From contig NZ_JAIUCZ020000014.1 of NCBI RefSeq assembly GCF_020176955.2, positions 225,729 to 289,728 of the forward strand: a stretch of 64,000 nt of DNA. Direction: 5' to 3'. Position 1 is the first letter of the stretch. Every line of letters begins with the position of its first letter. The notes beneath the pieces were generated by a model. The model saw only the letters and a list, made by a program, of their open reading frames with translations, was not told the DNA's origin and did no database searches. This document shows positions 9,155 to 18,483 of the stretch, one piece after another. Made by a program: the position numbers and the translations under genes. The stretch is from Nocardia sp. alder85J. Its GTDB lineage: Bacteria > Actinomycetota > Actinomycetes > Mycobacteriales > Mycobacteriaceae.

Positions 9155-9830
9155 AGGGTGTGGGTGCGCGGGGTGCGCGCATCCGGCAGGCGGTCGAGCA
9201 GAACCGGCTCGGGCGCCGGTGCTGCGGCGGGTCAGAACTTCTCGCATCCCGGTGCCTGGCACCGAGTTTCGTAACCAGCCGTCTCGCCCGGGGTGCCGCT
9301 GTTACGAAGCTCCGGCAGCGGCAGCGGCAGCGTCCCGGCGTCCGGGACGCCGAGGGGGTGGTTGAGACCACAGGACTTCGGCGCGGGCCGGTGGTTGCCG
9401 CCCTGGGTGGTGAACGCCGCGGTCTCGCAGCGGTTGCCGGTGCGGGTACAGCTCGTGGTCGTAGAGGTCGCTGGCGTAGCCGGACAGCACCACGGTGGCC
9501 TGGCAGGCGTGCAGCGCGGCCGCCAGCTCCCGATGTTGCTCGTCGCCGGTCATCTCGTGCCGGCAGTTCCGGTCCCGGGTGCTGCCGGGGGTAGGCGGGT
9601 CGACATAGAGCAGCGCGGAGCGAGGCCGTCGGCGGCGATCAGTTCGAGCGCCGGGCGGGATTCCAGTGACACCCGAGGCCAGCCGTTCGACCGTCGGCCA
9701 CATGCCCTCGAGGCTGGCAGCCAGGTAGGTGGGTATGGAGGGAGATGCTCGACCCGGCCGGGGTCGGCGTGGTGCCGCCACCCGGTGTGGCGCAGGGTTC
9801 TCGGGCTGCCCATCATCTCCGTCACCGTGC
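9155..9830 (-). pseudogene. D12-class DNA adenine methylase remnant with zinc-finger-like tail
   Basis: Minus-strand fragments in three frames match phage-type N6-adenine methylases. RTLRHTGWRH and VSLESRPALELIA are in one frame. LLYVDPPTPGSTR, CRHEMTGDEQHRELAAAL and VVLSGYASDLYD are in a second. EVLWSNHPLG is in a third. The catalytic DPPY is DPPT here. The 5' part is missing beyond about 9800. Downstream, RFCSTACRMRAPRAP resembles the Cys-rich tail of small actinobacterial phage proteins. No intact product is possible. Confidence 0.7.
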
Positions 9831-9964
9831 TGGTCGCGCTGGCGACCCTGATCGCTCTGCTGGGCGGTCGTGGGTTCGCCCGCCGCGCTCACCAGGTCTT
9901 GCGGACCCTGCTCGGCGCGTTGCAGAACCTGCTGCGCCGCAGCCCTCATCGAGACGACCAGTGA
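9785..9964 (+). CDS. small membrane protein, possibly 5'-truncated
   Basis: The frame encodes a hydrophobic segment (LPIISVTVLVALATLIALLGG) and a basic amphipathic tail, about 60 residues in all. A GTG at 9785 could start it, but no ribosome site is clear and the beginning overlaps the methylase remnant on the other strand, so the true 5' end may be lost. Its stop overlaps the GTG at 9961 of the next gene (GTGA), which supports translation. I recall similar short membrane proteins beside recombinase-like genes in related genomes, but cannot name a family. Confidence 0.35.
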   Translation: MWRRVLGLPIISVTVLVALATLIALLGGRGFARRAHQVLRTLLGALQNLLRRSPHRDDQ

Positions 9965-10278
9965 CCGCCGCACGGCGGCGAGGCCGGCCGATGCTGTGCC
10001 CCTCCGATGTCTTGCGCCGTGTGGTCCACCTCCACGACTCCGGGGTCACAGCCGCGGCCATCGCCGAGGTGCTCAATGCTGACCGTGTCCCGACCCCCGC
10101 CGGGCGGCCGCACTGGACCCGCGCGCATGTGTTCCGGCTCGTCCGCACCGCCGCCGCCGACATCCGCCGCGAGCCACTCCGGCCCGACGGTGACGCCCGA
10201 CTGCGCGGCATCCCGGCCCCCGGGGGGCGATGGTGGCATCAGGCGTCGCTGAGCGTCTCGACCGCCAATCGCTGTTGA
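9961..10278 (+). CDS. small recombinase-like helix-turn-helix protein
   Basis: The 105-residue product contains DVLRRVVHLHDSGVTAAAIA followed by EVLNADRVPTPAGRPHWTRA. This is the helix-turn-helix pattern seen in the recombinase region of serine recombinases (new strand, AIAxxLNxxGVPTP). There is no catalytic domain, so it is either a stand-alone DNA-binding protein or a remnant. GTG at 9961 overlaps the previous stop; ATG at 9991 is an alternative start. Confidence 0.55.
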   Translation: MTAARRRGRPMLCPSDVLRRVVHLHDSGVTAAAIAEVLNADRVPTPAGRPHWTRAHVFRLVRTAAADIRREPLRPDGDARLRGIPAPGGRWWHQASLSVSTANRC

Positions 10279-10327
10279 ACCGACTCCGACCCGGTGCCCG
10301 CTCTCGGCGATGACAGACAAGATGAAC

Positions 10328-10356
10328 TTGACCTGCATTATCTTAGTAATTAAGGT
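10328..10356 (+). promoter_or_regulatory. promoter with embedded palindrome for the monooxygenase-marR operon
   Basis: TTGACC (10328-10333) and TAAGGT (10351-10356) are 17 bp apart. The imperfect palindrome CTTAGTAATTAAG (10342-10354) fills the spacer and overlaps the -10. Transcription would start within about one base of the ATG at 10364, which predicts a leaderless or near-leaderless mRNA. Repression by the co-transcribed MarR protein is the likely logic (inference). Confidence 0.55.
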
Positions 10357-10363
10357 ATTTGTC

Positions 10364-11632
10364 ATGACCATTTCTTCCTCTCCTTCGATCGCCATCGCAG
10401 GCGCGGGGCTCGGCGGCCTGTGTCTGGCGCAATCGCTGCACAAAGCAGGTGTCGACGTCCATGTCTACGAGCGCGACCGTGACCCGTTCGAACGGCGGCG
10501 GGGCTATCGCATCACGGTCGACCCATTGGGCCGGGCGGCGTTGCGTCGATGCCTGCCCGACGCATTGTTCGAGTTGGCGGCCGCGGTCGCAGGCAAGCCG
10601 GGCGGATATTTCCGGTTCACCAACAAGAACCTGCGCGACGCGTTCAAGATCGATGTCGCAGCCGACCCCGACGCGGGTGGGCAGATGGATCGCCAGACGC
10701 TGCGCGCGATCCTGCTGCGCGGCATCGAGGACCGGGTGCACTACGGCATGTCTGCCGCCGGAGTCGACCAGGACGGCGACGGCGCGATTCTGCGCTTCGC
10801 CGACGGCGGTTCGGTCCGTGCGGATGTGGTCGTCGGCGCCGATGGCGCCGGTTCGGCACTGCGGGCGGACGTGCTGCCGGGACACGAACCGGTCGACACC
10901 GGCATGCGCGCCGTCTACGGACAGACACCGCTGCAGGTAGCGGGCCGTCGCATGATTCCCGCGGCACTGGGCAAGAGCGGCGTGCTAGCCATCGGCGACG
11001 CGCCCGGTCACTCCGTGTTCTTCACCGCGATGCGCTTCGGTGAACGACCTTCGGTCGCATTCGCCCGGCTCGCCGACGGTGCGAACGCTCCGGTCGAGGA
11101 GGACTACGTGATGTGGGCGCTGATGTATCCGGCTGCCGACGACCCCTTCGCCGACGGACCGATCCCTCCTGCCCGACTACACGAATTCGCAGGCAAATCG
11201 GTATCCGGATTCCATCCCGCCATCCAGGACCTGGTTGCAGAAGGGCAGCCCGACTGCACGATCCGGGTGCCGCTGTTGGTGGCGCAACGACCGCGCGTCA
11301 GGGCCGCTGCACGAGCAACCCTGCTCGGCGACGCCGTCCACGTGATGCCGCCCATGGGAGCACACGGCGGAAATACCGCCATGCGCGACGCGGCGAGCTT
11401 GGCCACACGACTGGAGCATGCGATAGCCAACGACGAGCCGCTCGACGAGGCCATCACCGCGTACCACAACGACATGGTGCTCTACGCGTTCAAGGCGGTT
11501 GACGCAGCAAGCAAGCAACGCGGACGGCTCACCAACACAAACCCCGTACAGCGGTGGCTGCTGCTGCGTGCCCTGCCACGCATGCACCGGATCACGGTTC
11601 CCGCGACCGTGGTTGCATCATCATCGGCATGA
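10364..11632 (+). CDS. FAD-dependent monooxygenase (PHBH fold)
   Basis: The 422-residue protein starts with the FAD dinucleotide motif GAGLGG (residues 13-18). It has VVVGADGAGS near residue 165 and the second FAD motif GDAVHVMPPMGAHGGNTAM near 322, all typical of class A flavin monooxygenases that hydroxylate aromatic or polyketide substrates with NAD(P)H and O2. The substrate is not predictable. ATG at 10364 is preferred over upstream alternatives because the FAD motif must lie near the N-terminus. The stop overlaps the marR start (ATGA), which indicates an operon. Drug-modifying monooxygenases of this fold are often paired with MarR regulators, but that is only a possibility here. Confidence 0.85.
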   Translation: MTISSSPSIAIAGAGLGGLCLAQSLHKAGVDVHVYERDRDPFERRRGYRITVDPLGRAALRRCLPDALFELAAAVAGKPGGYFRFTNKNLRDAFKIDVAADPDAGGQMDRQTLRAILLRGIEDRVHYGMSAAGVDQDGDGAILRFADGGSVRADVVVGADGAGSALRADVLPGHEPVDTGMRAVYGQTPLQVAGRRMIPAALGKSGVLAIGDAPGHSVFFTAMRFGERPSVAFARLADGANAPVEEDYVMWALMYPAADDPFADGPIPPARLHEFAGKSVSGFHPAIQDLVAEGQPDCTIRVPLLVAQRPRVRAAARATLLGDAVHVMPPMGAHGGNTAMRDAASLATRLEHAIANDEPLDEAITAYHNDMVLYAFKAVDAASKQRGRLTNTNPVQRWLLLRALPRMHRITVPATVVASSSA

Positions 11633-12090
11633 ACTACGATCGACAACGCCTCATCGACGAGTTGCTGCAGGCCGGACGTGAGTCATCGCGGTTGTCGGTC
11701 CTTTTCCGCGCGGTCGCCGTGTCCGGGCTGGCCATCACGGCCTCGGACGGGGAATGCCTCGACTTCCTCCTCGACGCCGGCAACGCCACGGCCGGGGAAA
11801 TCGCTGCCCAGACCAACCTGACCACGGGCGCGGTCACCGCCATGATCCGTCGGCTGGAACGGCGTGGCTATGTTGTGTCCGAACGCGACCCGGCCGACCG
11901 ACGACGCGTCGTCGTCCGCGCGGTGCCGGAAAAACTCCTGACAAGCGCCGGCATCTACGCCCGCTACGCCGCACGATCCCGAGAGCTGCTCGCCGCTTAC
12001 ACCGACGCCGAACTCACCTTCCTGACCGCGCACTACCGCCAAACGAGCACCATCTACCGCGAATTCATCGACGAATCCTCTGCACCATGA
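11629..12090 (+). CDS. MarR-family transcriptional regulator
   Basis: The 153-residue protein has the MarR winged helix: TAGEIAAQTNLTTGAVTAMI as the helix-turn-helix near residues 50-70, then RRLERRGYVVSERDPADRRR forming the wing with the family's DxRDxRR-like signature. The ATG overlaps the monooxygenase stop by four bases, so the two are translationally coupled. It probably represses its own operon through the palindrome at 10342-10354, with a ligand related to the enzyme's substrate (inference). Confidence 0.88.
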   Translation: MNYDRQRLIDELLQAGRESSRLSVLFRAVAVSGLAITASDGECLDFLLDAGNATAGEIAAQTNLTTGAVTAMIRRLERRGYVVSERDPADRRRVVVRAVPEKLLTSAGIYARYAARSRELLAAYTDAELTFLTAHYRQTSTIYREFIDESSAP

Positions 12091-12736
12091 AATCGGCCAT
12101 CGGTCAACAACCCAGCACACCCCGTGTCTCGGCTGTCACTCGACCCGGACAGGCACGACGCGAGGAACCGCTGCCTTCGTCTCGCGAACGGCAGCAGCTC
12201 TCGTAGAACTCGCCGAATTTTGGGCGGATTTGAGATACCGCTTTCAGCGGCAGTGAACCCACTGCAATGTCCTGGGCAAGATCGAGGAATTGAGGTGTAT
12301 GAGTCCGGTGGCCGGATCTGTGCGGATGTGGTGCAACAGCGGCTGCGGGCGATTCACCGGTCGACGCGTCGCGCGGCTGCAGGAGTGAAAGCCCGCGTGG
12401 AAGGCTGGTCACCGGAGGAAGTATCGGCCGGGGGTGCCCGGAGCCGGGATGTGGTTGCCATTCGACTGGCGCGAAGGCTCGAAAATTGCAGGGCGGCGGA
12501 CGCCGTTGTTCTGTGTGTTCGTAGAAGCTGCTGTAAGGCTTGCCTTTCCGGCTGCGCCGCTGATGATCGGCAGTGTGGTCGATGAAGGCCCGCGTATCGC
12601 GGTGTCCGGTTAGAACGACCCCCGTGACGGGGGCCTGCCCGCGGTGCGGCGCCTGCGCAGGGTCGGCGCGCTGGCAGTTTCACTGCCAGTTGACGACCAG
12701 GGTTCCAGTCAGTGGCTGAGCAGGAGGTAGGCAGAG
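12091..12736. other. no gene recognised
   Basis: About 650 bp between marR and the TPR remnant. Short frames exist on both strands but none shows a recognisable motif or convincing ribosome site. A purine-rich GCAGGAGGTAGG just before 12737 is a ribosome site for the downstream gene. Confidence 0.4.
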
Positions 12737-13903
12737 ATGGATACGCTGACGTTGATCGTGGTGGCGTTGGCCACCGGTGCGGCCGAGCAGGCACGCGGAA
12801 CCGGTGAGAAGGTGGTCGTCGAGGGATACACGGCGTTGAAGCACTCGGTCATCCAGCGGTACGGGGTGGTCGAGGCCGAGGTGGCGGGGCTAGAGTCCGA
12901 GCCGGACGAGCTGTTGCGGCGGCAGTTGCTGGTCAAGAAGCTCGGACACGCCGGAGCTGGCGCGGACGAGAGTCTGCGGGAGGCGGCGGAACAGCTGCTG
13001 CGCCTGGTCGCCGAGCGCGCCCCGGGAGCAGCGGTGACGGTGGGCGTGCAACTGACCCGCGTGGCGGTGAACGGGGACATCGAGATCGTCGATGTCGCTG
13101 CGGAGAGCGGCAGTGCAGTGGCGGCGACCGGCGTGACCGCAGGTGATGGGAGCCTTTCTGTCAGCGGAGCACGTGTTGCGGAGGTAGATCGTGATCTGGC
13201 GTCACTGGCTCGCGAGCGGATCGAACTCCCTCCGGAAAAGCTGGATGAGGTGATGCGAAATCTCAGGTCGAGTGAAACATCACGTGTGGCGTGGGCCTAC
13301 AAACGGCTGGGCAGTATGGCGTTCGAGCAAGAAATGGGATCTTGCCGAAAAATACTATCAACGATCCGTAGAGCTGTGGCTGGCGTTACGGGATCGACAT
13401 ACCGCCGCATCCACCTACGGCCTGCTCGGCTACAATGCTTCCGCACAGGGCGACCTGGTCCGCGCCGGCGAGTTCTATCAACGGGCGCTCGGGCTCTTCA
13501 CCGAGGTCGGTGATCGGGTGAATTTGCGATGGTGGCCGCGCAACTTGCGGGCGTCGAGAACGACCACGGAAATTTCGGCGCGGCCGAAGGTCATTATCTG
13601 CAGGCCATTGAGAATTTTCGCGGGACGCCAGAACAGATCACGGCGAACCAGGTGGCCAGCATGCTGGGTATCTTGCCGGAGAAGACCGGGCGAAGTGAAG
13701 CGGCTTTCGCGCATCTCGCGGAAACAGCGGCAGAATGGCGGCGGCTTACCGGAGATTTCGACGCTACCCACATCCGGCTACTTTCCGATCTGAATCGGCG
13801 TCTCGACGAGGGGTCGTTACACAACGCACTGAGCACGCTCGACCAGGCTACCCGGAAGAAACTGGAACGACGGATCAAACGCGCCGACGGCGGTTACCTG
13901 TGA
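12737..13903 (+). pseudogene. TPR-repeat protein with effector-type N-terminus, frameshifted twice
   Basis: The first frame runs from the ATG at 12737 to about 13320. It has a hydrophobic N-terminus (LTLIVVALATGAAEQ) followed by a helical region and the segment VNGDIEIVDV. The sequence then shifts to a frame with KKWDLAEKYYQRSVELWLAL and AQGDLVRAGEFYQRALGLF (two TPR units). It shifts again near 13520 to GNFGAAEGHYLQAIENF and the C-terminal region. A product of about 388 residues is implied if the shifts are repaired. The N-terminal layout is like actinobacterial proteins that carry signalling-type domains before TPRs. Either true decay or sequence errors could explain the breaks; the protein order is otherwise intact. 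Confidence 0.65.
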
Positions 13904-14395
13904 CGACGACTTCACGAAGCGAGGCCCAGTAGCAGCCCTGCGGACGAAACCGAGGGCTGTCACTCGGACAGTCACCCGCGCGGCGCCGCAGGTTCCCGGA
14001 CCATCGGTCTCACGGTTTCGCTGCACCGCCACCCGCCGGGCACCGTTACCCCGCCTACCATTCGCAGGAGGCTGGGCGCCCGCGCCACCACGCCCGAGCA
14101 GTCGGCATCGTCGAGGATCTGCTGTGCGCCAGAACAGGAACCCGGCTGCGTGCCCGGTGGGCCCGTCGACTGCCTCACATCACCGAGTCCTTCGCTCCAT
14201 GCAGACGCCCGGAACGACACCGCCGGCCGCGTTCCACATCCGGCCCGGACCCGGTCGGCGGTGGGGAATCCGAACCGGTTCGCGACAGGCGGCGGTGCCC
14301 CCGCGCCTGACAAGCACGGCGGCCCGAGTCGAACGATGCCCACGGTAAAGTCGGACACGGCATCCCGCGTGCGCGGGTGATATTCCAGGGAGACC
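13904..14395. other. intergenic, nothing recognised
   Basis: About 490 bp between two converging coding regions. No gene, repeat or clear terminator hairpin was identified by eye. Confidence 0.4.
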
Positions 14396-15991
14396 TCAGA
14401 TGACGGTGTTCACGTCCTGGGTGACGAGGTTGTCGAGGGCGCGTTCGGCGACGGCGGCGATGGTCATCGAGGGGTTGCAGGCCGCGCAGTTGCCGGGGAT
14501 CAGTGCGCCGTCGAGGACGTAGAGGCCGCGCTGGCCGTGTACCCGACCATCGAGGTCGCAGACTGCCCCCATGCTCGCGCCGCCGAGGGGATGCCAGGTG
14601 GACGGCATGAGGGCATTGGTGTCGACGAGAGTGCATGTCGCACCGGTAATCTGGTGGACCAGCGGGCCGATGCGGCTGTTCTGGATCACCGCGTCGCCCT
14701 CCTTCGGCCAGCGCAGTACCGCCGCATCGGTCGCGGCGTCGTACTCGAATCGGCCCCGGGCATCACTGACGCCGTACCCGACGAGCATGGTGGTGTGCGC
14801 GTCGGTACCCATCGGCGGGATCGAGGCCTGGATCACCGTGGCCGCCTGCCCCGGTTCGTCCCAGTTGAGACTGCCGTAGACGACCGGACCGCCTTGGGGC
14901 GCACCGAAATCCGCGTCCAAGCAGGTCCACGTGTAGATCCGGTCGGCGTTGGTACCCCAGTTCGCGCCGATGCCGTCGGGCAGGTCCGGGATCGCCCTCG
15001 TGGCCGCGGCGCGTACGAGCAGTTTCGTGGTGTTCAGGCTGCCCGCGGCGAGGATCAGCGCGGGGGTGGTGAGGATCTTGTTCGCCACCACCGTCCCGGT
15101 CGTGTCGATGTGGTCGACGTGGACGGTCCAGCGGCCGTCGCCGGCGCGCTGGATATCGGTGACGTGGTGCAGCGGCTCGACCCGTACCAGTCCGGTCGCC
15201 TCGGCGGCGGCGATGTAGGTGACGTCGACGGAGTGTTTGCCGCCGTTGTTGACCCCGAGCGCACCGTCACCGTTGGTGTAGGACGGCTTCATCCGCCCTT
15301 TCAGCTCGTCGAGTGCGTAGCTCCAGTCGATCGGCATCGGTATCTTCGACACCGGCAGCCCGGCCTTGCGCACATGGTCGGCGAAGACGCGCACGACGTT
15401 GTAGTTGGGGCTGTCGATGAGTTCGTCGGGAGCGACGGCGAGCCGGAGCATCTGCGCCACCCGGGGGTAGTGCACCCGGTTCATCGTGTCCCAGTCCAGT
15501 TGCTCGGGGAACTGGGTGAGGAACGCTTCCTTGTTCGGTTGCAACGACATGCCTTGGTACACCAGCGATCCGCCGCCGACGCCCGCGGCGCACAGCGCGG
15601 TCATGTTGTCGCCTGCGACGGTGTCGAGCAGTCCCGGGTAGGGATCGAAACCGACTGGCTTGCCGAATAATTGGGGCACCGACCCATACCAGAGCATCCG
15701 TTTGTCGGGTGCGGCGGCGCGCGGGAAGGTGTCGGAGTTCGGGCCGGTCGGCCAGCGTAATCCGCGTTCCAGCACCAGGACCGGTACGCCGGCCTGCGCC
15801 AGTCGCAACGCGGTGACACCACCACCGAATCCCGACCCGATCACGATGACCCGATGCTCCTCGCGGACCACCGGGATCCGCCCGACCTGGGCGGCAATAC
15901 CATTGCCGGCGAGGGCATTTCCGGGACTGCCCAGCGCCACTGCGGCACCGGCGGCAGCACCGAGAAAGCCCCGGCGAGTGAATGCGGACAC
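14396..15991 (-). CDS. choA: cholesterol oxidase (GMC/ChoA type), Tat-exported
   Basis: The 531-residue protein begins with a twin-arginine signal (FTRRGFLGAAAGAAVALG, RR at 6-7). FAD motif GSGFGGG is at 52-58. The family regions DNMTALCAAGVGGGS and NKEAFLTQFPEQLDWD follow. Near the C-terminus are HPLGGASMG, with the catalytic-type His, and NPSMTIAAVAERA, with the conserved Asn. Class I cholesterol oxidases convert cholesterol to cholest-4-en-3-one with O2. GTG at 15991 is chosen because GGAGGT lies five bases upstream and the Tat motif follows at once. The gene stands alone, with the double GntR regulator divergently placed beyond 16854. Confidence 0.92.
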   Translation of the reverse strand: MSAFTRRGFLGAAAGAAVALGSPGNALAGNGIAAQVGRIPVVREEHRVIVIGSGFGGGVTALRLAQAGVPVLVLERGLRWPTGPNSDTFPRAAAPDKRMLWYGSVPQLFGKPVGFDPYPGLLDTVAGDNMTALCAAGVGGGSLVYQGMSLQPNKEAFLTQFPEQLDWDTMNRVHYPRVAQMLRLAVAPDELIDSPNYNVVRVFADHVRKAGLPVSKIPMPIDWSYALDELKGRMKPSYTNGDGALGVNNGGKHSVDVTYIAAAEATGLVRVEPLHHVTDIQRAGDGRWTVHVDHIDTTGTVVANKILTTPALILAAGSLNTTKLLVRAAATRAIPDLPDGIGANWGTNADRIYTWTCLDADFGAPQGGPVVYGSLNWDEPGQAATVIQASIPPMGTDAHTTMLVGYGVSDARGRFEYDAATDAAVLRWPKEGDAVIQNSRIGPLVHQITGATCTLVDTNALMPSTWHPLGGASMGAVCDLDGRVHGQRGLYVLDGALIPGNCAACNPSMTIAAVAERALDNLVTQDVNTVI

Positions 15992-16853
15992 GAACGACCT
16001 CCAGACGGCGGGACCAGCCCCGCGAGAAGTGCAATGAGGAAATACGCACGAACCGATGCGACGGCGCAAACGGGTGCTACCGCCGAGGTTCGCCCGGGGC
16101 GAAGGGAGTCCGCACTACTCTCCCCGCCCCGGGCGGCGACGCGAGTGAGGGATCTCGCGGCGCGCTCAGGCCGTGCACCGCGCCTGTAGGCCTCTCCCTG
16201 GACGTGGCGCGGCCTGTCTCGACCGGCGGCAGTGATGTTCGTTCGGCAACCCCGGCGTCGACAGAATCCACAACCTTCCGAAAACAACGCAATTCAGTTT
16301 CATCATTTGGTTCCGACGGTAGGAGGGTCTCACGGCGCCACTGAGGATGAAAGCGCTGCTGCCTGCCACCGAAAGGCGTATGTCCTCCTTCCTGAAAGAG
16401 AGTTGGAGCGTCAGCAAACGCAGAAGAGACGACCTAACTTCCGCGATCTGGGCAAGAACACGGTCATCACACCATGATCTCGCTCATATAGGGAACCTAT
16501 TGGCCGATTTCTGCCACCTCGGTAATCGTGCGGCGACGCGCCAGCGCGGCGGTGCAGATGGTCATCGTGCCGCGTCGGGGCCGCACTACCCGGCGGAGTA
16601 ATTAGGTTCCCTCTTTGGGTGACCATGTTGGGTTCGGGCCGCAGCGGCGGCCGTCCTGCCCGTGGGGCGCCGGTGGGCGACCAGAGTGCGGGATGTCTGC
16701 GATGTTGTGGAGGGGGCTGTGGAGGTTCTCGATGCCAGGCGAGTGGTGAGTAACCTTGATACGGTGCAGTTTCTGGGATGATGTGGGCCGGCCTGGCTCG
16801 GCCCCGGGCGGGGCGTGGCGGATGCCGCGAACGATCCATCGAGGAGTCTGTGT
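15992..16853. other. divergent intergenic region, choA / double GntR
   Basis: About 860 bp that should hold both promoters. No gene with a recognisable motif was found. A 10-bp inverted repeat, AGGGAACCTA / TAGGTTCCCT at 16490-16499 and 16603-16612, bounds a segment of 123 bp. GAGGAG at 16841-16846 is the ribosome site of the downstream gene. Confidence 0.4.
16490..16612. repeat. 123-bp segment bounded by 10-bp inverted repeats
   Basis: AGGGAACCTA (16490-16499) and TAGGTTCCCT (16603-16612) are perfect inverted repeats. The inside carries no gene. It could be a miniature transposable element or a pair of distant operators; no target duplication was obvious. Confidence 0.3.
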
Positions 16854-18320
16854 ATGGCCAGTGCCGTCGAGTCCGATCCCGCCGACGGCGGCCATCCTCG
16901 GCAGTCGTTCGCGATCGGGGCCGGCCTGCTGGCCGGGCAGGTCGCCCGCCACATCGAGGACACGGTGATCAGCTGCGGCTGGCCGGTCGGTCAATCGCTG
17001 GGATCGGAAACCGAGTTGCGTGAACGCTACGGGGTCGGCCGGCCGGTGTTGCGTGAGGCCGTGCGGCTGGTCGAGCATCATCAGGTGGCGCGGATGCGGC
17101 GCGGGCCCAACGGCGGGTTGTTCGTCTGCGCGCCCGATGCCGAGCCGGCCACCCGTGCGATGGTGATCTACCTCGAGTACGTCGGTACCAGCGTCACCGA
17201 TCTGCTCGAGGCGCGCTCGCTGCTCGAACCGGTCGCCGCCGGCCTGGCCGCCGACCGGCTCACCGAGGACGAGATCACGATACTGCGCGCGGCGCTGGCC
17301 GACGAGCGGGCGCACCTGCACGGCCCGGAATCCTGGGCGCACGACCCGGTGCACACGCTGCTGGGCCGGTTGTCGGGAAATCCGGTGCTGCACTTGTTCA
17401 TCGACGTACTGACCCGGCTGACCACCCGATATGCCCGGTCGTCACGCGCGAGCTCCGCCGCAGAGGCGGCGGTGGCCTGGCAAGACTCCCATGCCGCGCA
17501 CGAAGCGATCGGCGAAGCGGTGATCGCCGGCGACGCCGCCCGCGCGCAGATCGCGCTGACCACGCATCTGCACCATCTCACCACGTGGGTCGACTCGCGC
17601 CGGGCACACCGGCGCACCCGTGATCCGCGCGCCGGATTCGACAGTGCGACCGAACCGAGGGGCAAGCTGGCCGAAGTACTGGCCGGCCGCATCCATGATG
17701 ACATCGCCGTGCGCGGATGGCCGGTGGGCGCTGTGCTCGGTTCGGAGACGGAACTGGTTGCCCGCTACGGCATCAGCCGTCCCGCGCTGCGAGAAGCCGT
17801 GCGGTTGCTGGAATATCACTCGGTGGCCCGGATGCGTCGCGGCCGCGGTGGCGGCCTGATCGTCACCGCACCCGAGTCGCAGGCCAGCGTCGACACGATC
17901 GCGCTGCTGCTGGAGTACGAGCGCGTCACCGCCGACGACTTCCGGATCGTGCGCACCGCCCTCGAACTCGGTGCCGTCACCCGGGTGGCCGCCCGGCTCG
18001 CCGGCGCCGGTGACGAGCCGGCCGCGCGACTGACCGCCGCCGCGGGCGGGCCCTGCGAGACCTCGGCACAGCATCCGCACCGCGCCGGCCTGTTCCACAG
18101 CGAGCTGGCCACCCTCGCCGGCAATCCTGTACTGGCGCTGTTCCTCTCGGTCGTGATCGAGGTGTGCCACCGGCACCGCGGTGACGGCGCACCGGGTGCG
18201 AGCAGCATCACCGGCGAGCCCGGGCACACCCATCACCGCATCCTCGACGCCATCCGCCACGGCGACACCGCCTTGGCCCGCCACCGCATGCGCCGCCACC
18301 TCGACACCCTCACCCATTGA
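16854..18320 (+). CDS. tandem GntR-FCD / GntR-FCD transcriptional regulator
   Basis: One 488-residue chain carries two complete FadR-like units. The first helix-turn-helix is at about 40-80 (GSETELRERYGVGRPVLREA, VARMRRGPNGGLFV) with an FCD-like effector domain to about 245. The second helix-turn-helix is at about 295-335 (GSETELVARYGISRPALREA, VARMRRGRGGGLIV) with a second FCD-like domain to the end. GntR/FCD proteins usually act as dimers of single units, so this gene may encode a pre-fused dimer. ATG at 16854 has GAGGAG seven bases upstream. It is divergent from cholesterol oxidase; a link to sterol or lipid signals is possible but unproven. Confidence 0.85.
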   Translation: MASAVESDPADGGHPRQSFAIGAGLLAGQVARHIEDTVISCGWPVGQSLGSETELRERYGVGRPVLREAVRLVEHHQVARMRRGPNGGLFVCAPDAEPATRAMVIYLEYVGTSVTDLLEARSLLEPVAAGLAADRLTEDEITILRAALADERAHLHGPESWAHDPVHTLLGRLSGNPVLHLFIDVLTRLTTRYARSSRASSAAEAAVAWQDSHAAHEAIGEAVIAGDAARAQIALTTHLHHLTTWVDSRRAHRRTRDPRAGFDSATEPRGKLAEVLAGRIHDDIAVRGWPVGAVLGSETELVARYGISRPALREAVRLLEYHSVARMRRGRGGGLIVTAPESQASVDTIALLLEYERVTADDFRIVRTALELGAVTRVAARLAGAGDEPAARLTAAAGGPCETSAQHPHRAGLFHSELATLAGNPVLALFLSVVIEVCHRHRGDGAPGASSITGEPGHTHHRILDAIRHGDTALARHRMRRHLDTLTH

Positions 18321-18483
18321 CTCGCCGCCGTCGCGGGCAGATCCCCAGGCGCGACAGGACGAACTGCCGGACCGGCACCGGACATCGCGGCTATCGGCCA
18401 TCGTTTCCGCTCGCAAGTCGACTCATTCCCGCAGGCCCGCGACTCGCGCGAGCGCAGCGGGCACGGCCAGGCAATGGTCGGGC

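Noticed and set aside
8323..9594. 423-codon plus-strand frame over the IS701 element
   Set aside because: Antisense shadow that also crosses the insertion boundary and the methylase remnant.
14537..15670. Long plus-strand frame (377 codons) opposite cholesterol oxidase
   Set aside because: Shadow of the choA coding strand in GC-rich DNA; no motif and no ribosome site, while choA has full family motifs.
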